Positions 1-5,265 of a stretch of 5,871 nt of DNA are shown piece by piece (position 1 is the first letter of the stretch; every line of letters starts with the position of its first letter). A program made the position numbers and the translations under genes. The notes beneath the pieces were generated by a model. It worked only from the letters and a program-made list of their open reading frames with translations. It searched no databases and was not told where the DNA came from. Source of the DNA: Patescibacteria group bacterium (GTDB taxonomy: Bacteria; Patescibacteriota; Microgenomatia; Levybacterales; UBA12049); the NCBI GenBank assembly GCA_018900295.1, contig JAHIGH010000179.1, positions 1 through 5,871 on the forward strand, in the 5' to 3' direction.

Positions 1-123
1 CATAGGTTTATTTAGCGCTTATTTTCAATAATGATTATTTTTATTATAAGACACATTGCTATTGCATTTTTCCACTTTTCCCTATACACTACTACAACTA
101 CAAAATAATATATATATAAAAAT
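1..123 (+). promoter_or_regulatory. AT-rich leader upstream of dnaN
   Basis: This non-coding stretch precedes dnaN and should carry its promoter, but no convincing sigma-70 pair is visible. The best pair is TTGCAT at 62-67 with TATACA at 83-88, a short 15-base spacing with only partial matches. TTTTCCACT at 68-76 differs from the DnaA box TTATCCACA at two positions and stands alone, so it does not make an origin. No Shine-Dalgarno sequence precedes the ATG at 124; the last bases are purely A/T. No upstream gene can be identified: all three forward frames close within about 30 bases. Confidence 0.3.
27..39. promoter_or_regulatory. 13-bp perfect palindrome, possible operator
   Basis: AATAAT-G-ATTATT is a perfect inverted repeat around a central G. 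Its inner ATAATNATTAT core is the same as the core of the Fur box (known consensus TGATAATNATTATCA), but the outer G and C are missing. In DNA this rich in A and T such a palindrome can easily arise by chance, and a Fur-type operator at dnaN would be unusual. It is listed as a visible symmetry, not as a proven site. Confidence 0.2.
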
Positions 124-1233
124 ATGAAAGTTGAAATAATCGTTAATAATTTAATTGGAAAATTATCTTTTCTTAATCATGCAATATCCTCCAAGAGCCA
201 ACTGCCTATACTACTTAATCTTCTTATTGAAACAAAAAAGGGTAAGTTGAAACTAAGTAGTACTGATCTTGAGATAGGGATAGAAACTTATATTCCGGCA
301 ACTATTCTTGAAGAAGGGGGAATTACCATACCAGCAAGAAATTTTATCGAACTTATTACTTCTATTTCTGATACAACAATAACAATGCAAACTTCACAAA
401 ATAATCTTGAAATAATAAGTAAAAAAACCAGGAGTGTGTTTCAAACCATACCGTATGAAGATTTTCCTAAATTATATGACGAACGCGGGGAGTTGATTGC
501 AGTTATAGAAGAAAAAGATTTAAGGAGAGATTTTTCTACGGTAGTTTTTTCCGCAAGTCAAGATAGTGCGCGCCCGGCATTATCAGGTGTTTTGGTAAAG
601 AGAGAAACAGGAGGATTTTTACTGGTCGCGACTGATGGATTCCGCTTGTCATTGCAACATTATAAATTATCAGACACAAAAATAAGTACTGAAAAATCAT
701 TTATTGTTCCCGCGCGTGTTTTTAAAGAACTGCTTTCAATTAAAGAGGAAAAAAAAGAGATTGAGATTTATATAGTAGAGGGGAGCAACCAGATTCTTTT
801 TCAACAGGGAGAAACGCTTCTTATAGGGCGATTGATCGAGGCAGAATTCCCAAATTTTGAAAAAATAATACCATCAGATTTTTCTTTGAGTATTACTTTT
901 GACAGAGAAGAAATGTATAAAGCAGTTAAGATATGCTCGATTTTCGCCAAGGATAGCGCGAATGTTATCAAGCTTCATTTACAGAGAGACCACATAACCG
1001 TATCTTCACATACCCCGTCAGTCGGAGAGAATAAGGTTGACGTGGAGGCTGTATTAACAGGGGAGGAGAATGAAATAGCTTTTAACGCGAAGTATCTTTT
1101 GGATTTATTCAGTAATTTACAAGGGGACGAATTGGTTTTTGAGATGACAGGACCATTGAATCCCGGGGTATTTAAGATAAAAGGGGACACGTCATTTCTT
1201 CATTTAATTATGCCTATCAGGACAGGACAGTAG
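124..1233 (+). CDS. dnaN: DNA polymerase III beta sliding clamp
   Basis: This gene encodes the ring-shaped clamp that holds the replicative polymerase on DNA and recruits ligase, repair polymerases and other partners through its hydrophobic pocket. At 369 residues it matches the usual family length of about 366-380. Three clamp folds are recognisable: roughly 1-120, 128-245 and 247-367. Diagnostic segments are RPALSGVL (150-157) and ATDGFRL (169-175) in the middle domain, EFPNFEKIIP (241-250) at the domain 2/3 boundary, FNAKYLLDL (320-328), and the C-terminal LIMPIR (361-366), followed by an extra TGQ. The usual histidine of ATDGHRL is Phe here, a common tolerated change. The ATG at 124 starts the family's N-terminal strand directly, so the start is secure despite the lack of a Shine-Dalgarno sequence. 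The gene ends with TAG and converges on the minus-strand genes; dnaA is not in view. No frameshift or missing domain is seen. Confidence 0.97.
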   Translation: MKVEIIVNNLIGKLSFLNHAISSKSQLPILLNLLIETKKGKLKLSSTDLEIGIETYIPATILEEGGITIPARNFIELITSISDTTITMQTSQNNLEIISKKTRSVFQTIPYEDFPKLYDERGELIAVIEEKDLRRDFSTVVFSASQDSARPALSGVLVKRETGGFLLVATDGFRLSLQHYKLSDTKISTEKSFIVPARVFKELLSIKEEKKEIEIYIVEGSNQILFQQGETLLIGRLIEAEFPNFEKIIPSDFSLSITFDREEMYKAVKICSIFAKDSANVIKLHLQRDHITVSSHTPSVGENKVDVEAVLTGEENEIAFNAKYLLDLFSNLQGDELVFEMTGPLNPGVFKIKGDTSFLHLIMPIRTGQ

Positions 1234-1241
1234 AAAAAAAA

Positions 1242-1262
1242 TCTCAAGTCTCAAATCTCAAA
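1242..1262 (+). repeat. 7-bp periodic A/C-rich repeat after dnaN
   Basis: TCTCAA occurs three times at exact 7-base spacing (1242, 1249, 1256), giving TCTCAAG, TCTCAAA, TCTCAAA. The A/C-rich, G-poor character continues to about 1308 with CAAA-type words. It begins eight bases after the dnaN stop codon. No hairpin plus T-tract is visible here, so it is not an intrinsic terminator for dnaN. It could be a degenerate dispersed repeat or simply low-complexity spacer. Confidence 0.5.
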
Positions 1263-1316
1263 AATCAAAACCACAATTCAAATCTTTAAAATTAAAAATA
1301 AAACTATATATCTAAA

Positions 1317-1354
1317 GAGATTGTTTCGTCGGCTTTAGCCTTCTCGCAATGACA
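1317..1354. repeat. dispersed palindromic repeat, copy 1 (ATTG/CAAT type)
   Basis: The element starts GAGATTG, has GGCTTTAGCC in the middle (1331-1340) and ends CGCAATGACA. The ATTG at 1320-1323 is complementary to CAAT at 1347-1350, and GGCT/AGCC forms a central hairpin with a 2-base loop. Read on the minus strand it is a GTCATTGCGAG...CAATCTC element, a form I recall as a widespread dispersed intergenic repeat in many bacterial genomes (memory, not searched). It begins about five bases beyond the stop codon of the DUF11-like gene at 1360, so it may also end or protect that transcript. It has the same layout as the element at 2343-2377. Confidence 0.7.
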
Positions 1355-1359
1355 GCTTT

Positions 1360-2292
1360 TTAGAAATCCGTGCATTCGGGAGGGAGGGAGGGAATTACCT
1401 CCGGTTCGCCGACTTTGGTTACAACACAACTTTTAATGATATTTGTTTCAGGAAGAATTGATTGAGTGTTGGCAGGAGATGTTTGAAAAATAACAGGTGT
1501 AATTATGGATTTTTCGGGGATAATTTTTTGAAAGACTGTCGGAGTGACTGATTTGTCGAAGACTTGCGAATTGCTTTCTCCGAGCACCTCATCGGGTATA
1601 GGATTGTACCCGATTTTTCCGAGTACCTTGCCTTTTAGTGTATTAATTATGTAGTTGTTGTCTTTTGTCGCTAATAAAGTGAGGGAAAGGGTTGTGTTTG
1701 TATTATTAATTGCAGCTATATTCCAGGTTACGGTATTTGACACAGGGTCGTATGTTGCCTGAGGCGCATTGACATACTCCGTTCCATCAGGAATTTGATC
1801 GGTGATGATAATATCCTCCGCGGCGCCGGGATAATTAACGGTAATTGTATAGTCAAGCCGGTCGCCAATTTTGGCAAAGATCGGTCCGGAGGCAGTGAGT
1901 TGAGCAGTGGCGGAAGTATTTAAATTACCCCCAAATAACGTTATTAACAATACGATAATTATAATGATGAATATAATAATGATTAGGACTTTCAATGAGA
2001 CGAGCGAAGCAATTGTTGATCCTATGGCATACGCAGCTTGAGCGGCGGCGTATGCGGCCCTCGCGGCCCGAATAGTTTTTTGTGCTGTTTTTACGCCTTT
2101 TGTGGCCAGTTTTTTAGCCCCCTTTTTAAGGCCTTTAGCGCTTTTTTTAAGTTTTCCTGGGGCTTTGTAGGCTTGTTTTGTTTTATCTGCGAGTCTATTG
2201 GCGAAGGTTGGATCTTGGCCTGAATAACCACTTGAGGGCTCACTGTTTTCCTGCTGTTCTTCGTTTTGCGATGCTTGTTCTTCTGGATCCAT
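1360..2292 (-). CDS. single-pass membrane protein with DUF11-like extracellular domain
   Basis: No specific gene name can be given. The 310-residue protein has four visible parts. Residues 1-36 are an acidic, Gln/Ser-rich N-terminus. Residues 37-98 form a strongly basic stretch (14 Lys between 37 and 72) running into an Ala-rich helix. Residues 102-120 are a very hydrophobic membrane segment made largely of Ile. After it, residues about 128-210 form a beta-sandwich repeat of DUF11 type, with the typical GDRLDYTITV (142-151), ITDQIPDGTEYV (163-174) and TWNI (189-192) positions. The tail (about 230-310) is Pro/Ile-rich with two Cys, at 289 and 306. The positive-inside rule puts the basic part in the cytoplasm and the DUF11 domain outside. 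There is no signal peptide. The gene follows VirB4 on the same strand after a 123-bp gap, suggesting a surface component of the same apparatus; that role is inferred. No Shine-Dalgarno sequence precedes the ATG. Confidence 0.85.
   Translation of the reverse strand: MDPEEQASQNEEQQENSEPSSGYSGQDPTFANRLADKTKQAYKAPGKLKKSAKGLKKGAKKLATKGVKTAQKTIRAARAAYAAAQAAYAIGSTIASLVSLKVLIIIIFIIIIIVLLITLFGGNLNTSATAQLTASGPIFAKIGDRLDYTITVNYPGAAEDIIITDQIPDGTEYVNAPQATYDPVSNTVTWNIAAINNTNTTLSLTLLATKDNNYIINTLKGKVLGKIGYNPIPDEVLGESNSQVFDKSVTPTVFQKIIPEKSIITPVIFQTSPANTQSILPETNIIKSCVVTKVGEPEVIPSLPPECTDF
1378..1392 (+). other. G-quadruplex motif with single-base loops
   Basis: Four GGG runs (1378-1380, 1382-1384, 1386-1388, 1390-1392) are separated by single A residues, a full G3-N1 quadruplex motif of the type known to fold very stably. 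It lies on the plus strand, which is the template strand for the overlapping minus-strand gene, and falls just before that gene's stop codon, where it encodes Ser/Leu/Pro residues. The motif itself is certain; folding in the cell is inferred. Confidence 0.7.
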
Positions 2293-2342
2293 ATATGAAT
2301 TAATAATTTAAGAGGAAATCTTTTTTAATACCCCTGTGGCGT

Positions 2343-2377
2343 GAGATTCCTCGACTCGTTCCTCGCTCGGAATGACA
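2343..2377. repeat. dispersed palindromic repeat, copy 2 (ATTCC/GGAAT type)
   Basis: The element begins GAGATTCC and ends GGAATGACA, with CGACTCGTTCCTCGCTC inside. ATTCC at 2346-2350 is the exact reverse complement of GGAAT at 2369-2373. It shares GAGATT and AATGACA ends and a CTCG word near the right end with the element at 1317-1354, but the complementary arms differ. It lies in the 123-bp gap between the VirB4 gene (ending at 2416) and the DUF11-like gene (starting at 2292). There it could act as a processing, attenuation or termination structure between the two genes. No T-tract follows it in the direction of transcription. Confidence 0.65.
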
Positions 2378-2415
2378 AAAACATGGAGGGCGAGTTAATT
2401 ATATAGTAGCAGATT

Positions 2416-4605
2416 TTATTGTTTGGGGGGAAGGGGGGAAGATGACGAGAGAGGGGACGTCGGGGCAGTTGGCGTATTGGTGGCGGGGGGAGTGAATGGG
2501 GATGGTTGTGGTGGATTTGACGGCACTCCAGTCGGTGTGGACGGAGGGGTTGGTCCCGATTGAACCCCGATAGAATCGGGGCGAGTCGTGGATATGATGG
2601 GGCCTGGGGCACTATGAAAAGATGATGCGGGAACAGGATTGGTAGTAGTTGGCTTGGTGATTGGTTCATGTGTGATAGATATGGCTTTTCGGGCTTCTTG
2701 CCTTTTTAGGATCTCCATGGGATTGGAAGTAATTAATTCGTGTTCGAAGGGAGCGGCGAATGCTTTTATGGCAACATGGTTTTGACCGGCAAAGAAGAGT
2801 CCCTCTCCAACATCTGCTGAAAGGAGGAGGGCTTTTTCTCCTTCTGAGAGATAGAAGGTTTGAGCGATCATATCCACTTCGGCTGTGCCTTGTTTGAGAA
2901 GTATTTGGATAGAAGAATTAGTGAGTATAGCTTTGCCATAATCGGTTTTGATAAAATCCTCTACATCTTGAGTAGCCGTAGTTAGCCCAAGGTAGTATTT
3001 TCTGGCGCGTTTGGCAATAGAATACACAAATGAAGCGGAGTCTTCATATTTCATCATGTACCAGGCTTCATCGAGAATTAAGAGGCGTTTTTTGAGATTT
3101 TTTTTGATCTTGGTCCAGACAAAGTCAAGAATGATATGCATCGCAATTGGACGAAGTTCTTCTTCAAGATTGCGAATAGAGAAGATGGTCAAGCCATTTA
3201 CAATATCGAAATTGGATTGCTGGTTGAAAATACCAGCCGCGCTTCCTTTGATAAATTTTTCGAGGCGATAGGCGAGGTCTCTGGCAGGAGCGGTTTCATA
3301 GCCAAGAAGTATTTTATATAAATCTTCCATGAGGGGGGGTGTGCGTTTTTGTGTGTCAGGGTCGGTTGTAATACCCTTTTGGCGATAGGTTTCTATTAGC
3401 GCACGATCCAGAATAGCATCGTGTTCAGGATCCATCAAGCCCATAATGATTTTGAGTAATCCATGAAGAGAAAGAATTTTTTGGCCGAGTTCGTTCTCGC
3501 CCTCTTCGTAGACTTCTGACATATCAAATGGATTTATTTTTATGGATGAATTAGATGAAAAATCTACAACTTCTCCACCTACCTCAGGAGCAAGCGTGCC
3601 ATATTCTCCTTCCGGGTCAATTACAATAATATCAGCCCCAAGCATATACTGACGTAAAATTTCAAGCTTTATCAGATAAGATTTTCCCGCACCTGATTTT
3701 CCCAAGACTACTTCGTTGGCATTTTCTAAGGAGAACCTATCGAAGATAATCAGCGATCCATTTTGTTGGTTTACTCCATACATGACTCCTTTGTTTTGCG
3801 TAAGGACCGCGGATGTAAAAGGAAAGGTTGAGGCAAGGGAGCTTGTGTCCATATTTCTGGTGATAAACAGACGATCTTGTCCCATGGGAAGAGTTGACTT
3901 GAAGCCGTCTTCCATTTGCAGAGTTGCCATTTTACCCGTTAGCATAAGAGAGCCGAGTGTTGTTTGTAATTCTCTGGTTGCTTGTTTGAGCTTTTCGGGT
4001 TCTTCTGATGAGATAGTAAGATAAAAAGAGAACTGGAAGAATCGTTCTATGCCTTTGGCCAGTTCTTCTTGCAGGCCAAGGGCGTCTTCCAATGACGCTT
4101 CGACTGTAGGATCGGCCGGCTTGCCTTGTTCGGCATCGGACTGGATAGTTGCCTGCATTTCGGCAATTTTTCTTTTTAAATCAGCCAGTATGTCTTTTGT
4201 TGATGTCGGATAGCAGAACATGGAGATATCAAGCGTGTGATCATAGTCAATGATAGGCTGCAGCCAGCCCGGGGATACATATCGGGGGTATCCGGCTATA
4301 AAAAGCGTTGCGTAATAAGTATTACTTACACGGATATAGCGGAAGTCGACTTCGACTGATGATGGCGCAATGATGTCAATGATTGACATGAGTCCTTTTT
4401 CCAGGACGCGCAAGCTTCCTGTTTTTCCGGGGCGCAAGACTGCATCCTGCTTTATAGATGGCACTTTCTTTTTTAGCGACGGAGGGAGTGTCTTGGGAGC
4501 GGTTGCCGGGTACAAGTCTGCACCCGGTTTTGCAGGATTTTGCGGTGTTTGTGGTTGAGCCATCTCAGTCAGTTTATTTGATTTTTTTAGAAAGGGCAGT
4601 GACAT
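2416..4605 (-). CDS. virB4: VirB4/TraC-family type IV secretion ATPase
   Basis: The product is a VirB4-type AAA+ ATPase, which in known type IV secretion and conjugation systems is a hexameric motor at the inner membrane. The 729 residues begin with a disordered Pro-rich N-terminus (about 15-60), then a VirB4 N-terminal domain (about 65-285). The C-terminal ATPase core carries a textbook Walker A, GKSGAGKS at 302-309 (Lys308), followed by DPEGEYG (330-336). Walker B is LLILDEAW at 508-515 (Asp512, Glu513), and TTATQD (542-547) is the sensor-like motif. The end of the core, about 598-626, has the usual GEGLFFAG and FEHEL pattern. All key nucleotide-binding residues are intact. Residues about 650-729 form a Pro/Ser/Thr-rich tail with some 23 prolines, absent from ordinary VirB4. 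The start at 4605 lies two bases after the upstream stop, so re-initiation is likely; Met15 (4563) is a possible alternative. Whether it moves DNA or protein, or builds a pilus, cannot be told from sequence. Confidence 0.93.
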   Translation of the reverse strand: MSLPFLKKSNKLTEMAQPQTPQNPAKPGADLYPATAPKTLPPSLKKKVPSIKQDAVLRPGKTGSLRVLEKGLMSIIDIIAPSSVEVDFRYIRVSNTYYATLFIAGYPRYVSPGWLQPIIDYDHTLDISMFCYPTSTKDILADLKRKIAEMQATIQSDAEQGKPADPTVEASLEDALGLQEELAKGIERFFQFSFYLTISSEEPEKLKQATRELQTTLGSLMLTGKMATLQMEDGFKSTLPMGQDRLFITRNMDTSSLASTFPFTSAVLTQNKGVMYGVNQQNGSLIIFDRFSLENANEVVLGKSGAGKSYLIKLEILRQYMLGADIIVIDPEGEYGTLAPEVGGEVVDFSSNSSIKINPFDMSEVYEEGENELGQKILSLHGLLKIIMGLMDPEHDAILDRALIETYRQKGITTDPDTQKRTPPLMEDLYKILLGYETAPARDLAYRLEKFIKGSAAGIFNQQSNFDIVNGLTIFSIRNLEEELRPIAMHIILDFVWTKIKKNLKKRLLILDEAWYMMKYEDSASFVYSIAKRARKYYLGLTTATQDVEDFIKTDYGKAILTNSSIQILLKQGTAEVDMIAQTFYLSEGEKALLLSADVGEGLFFAGQNHVAIKAFAAPFEHELITSNPMEILKRQEARKAISITHEPITKPTTTNPVPASSFHSAPGPIISTTRPDSIGVQSGPTPPSTPTGVPSNPPQPSPFTPPATNTPTAPTSPLSSSSPLPPKQ
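2565..2581. repeat. perfect 7-bp hairpin inside the VirB4 tail
   Basis: CCCCGAT (2565-2571) and ATCGGGG (2575-2581) are exact reverse complements around a 3-base AGA loop. A further CCCGAT at 2555-2560 gives a direct repeat beside it and an alternative pairing partner for the right arm. The hairpin lies in the part of the VirB4 gene that encodes the proline-rich disordered tail (around residues 675-680) and keeps the frame open. With no T-tract on either side it is not an intrinsic terminator. Confidence 0.7.
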
Positions 4606-4607
4606 AT

Positions 4608-5264
4608 TTATGGTTTGTTCCCGCTAATGAATGATGCATTTATGCCATTAACAATTTGTTCTACGTGAAGCTCTGTCTCTTCGTTATAAATAATGTAAAA
4701 AAGGCTTATCAGATCTTCTTTCTCTAATATTTTTGCTGACATGGCGAATTTTTGTAATTGTATTAATATGGAGTCAGCTTTTGACCGCAGTGATTTTTTG
4801 GCGGCTTGAGTATTGGCTTCAACTTGCGATATTCCTTTTTGTGAGGCATGAGCTACTCCGCTTACTCCTGTTTCCAGCGGGGAGTAGCGGATAATGATGT
4901 AAAAGGATTTATTCAGGACAACATTTACAGTTACCATTTCATGGACGAAGCTGCGATATAATTTGATGTGATTTATTAGTTGGGGTATTTTGATTGTTTT
5001 TTCTACATCATCTAATGTCTTTAAATAAGAGCTAATATCCATGCGTTTGTTACGGACTAAAATTTGGATAGGAAAGGATAGGGAGTTGAGAAATGCCGCA
5101 TATGAGAAAATTTTTGTGTCTTGTTCCCTTTGAGATAAAAGCGCAAAATTATTGGCAGTTATTTCGATAATCATACACGCATTTCCGTCTTGAAGAATTA
5201 CAACATTATCTGTAAAATCGACGACCTCGGTAAATTTTTGTGTTGATGAGTGTACTTTTTGCAT
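4608..5264 (-). CDS. TraC-like protein, stand-alone VirB4 N-terminal-type domain
   Basis: This 218-residue protein resembles the TraC-like family found directly upstream of VirB4 in conjugation-type loci, especially of Gram-positive and CPR bacteria (from memory). Supporting segments are the opening FTDNVVILQDGN (17-28) and the following MIIEI strand, which match the pattern at the start of that family. FLNSLSFPIQILVRNKRMD (58-76) is the most characteristic stretch, followed by FYIIIRYSPLE (121-131). A helical C-terminus (about 150-195) has a KSLRSKADSILIQLQKF core. There is no Walker motif, signal peptide or membrane helix, so it should be a cytoplasmic or peripheral partner of the VirB4 motor. 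Its ATG lies one base after the preceding stop codon and its stop two bases before virB4, pointing to one tightly coupled operon. No Shine-Dalgarno sequence is present. It could instead have a purely structural role. Confidence 0.78.
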   Translation of the reverse strand: MQKVHSSTQKFTEVVDFTDNVVILQDGNACMIIEITANNFALLSQREQDTKIFSYAAFLNSLSFPIQILVRNKRMDISSYLKTLDDVEKTIKIPQLINHIKLYRSFVHEMVTVNVVLNKSFYIIIRYSPLETGVSGVAHASQKGISQVEANTQAAKKSLRSKADSILIQLQKFAMSAKILEKEDLISLFYIIYNEETELHVEQIVNGINASFISGNKP

Positions 5265-5265
5265 A

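Noticed and set aside
1..3. CAT at the left edge, which could be the start codon of a divergent minus-strand gene
   Set aside because: Only three bases are visible, with no ribosome-binding site behind them; a trinucleotide match at an edge is not evidence.
68..76. DnaA-box-like word suggesting oriC between dnaA and dnaN
   Set aside because: It has two mismatches to TTATCCACA, is a single copy, and no other boxes are visible in the leader.
975..1190. Minus-strand open frame within dnaN
   Set aside because: It is a shadow of a certain gene, with no recognisable protein features.
2325..2669. 114-codon minus-strand open frame rich in Pro/His/Arg
   Set aside because: It overlaps the VirB4 tail in another frame and its own C-terminus is the translated dispersed repeat; composition reflects the G-rich strand, not a protein.
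3011..4024. Plus-strand open frames (3011-3271, 3136-3321, 3716-4024) inside VirB4
   Set aside because: They are antisense shadows of a gene with intact ATPase motifs and have no domain signatures.
4274..4296. GGATAC...GTATCC inverted repeat inside VirB4
   Set aside because: It is a short 6-bp arm with a 9-base loop in well-conserved coding sequence; likely chance.
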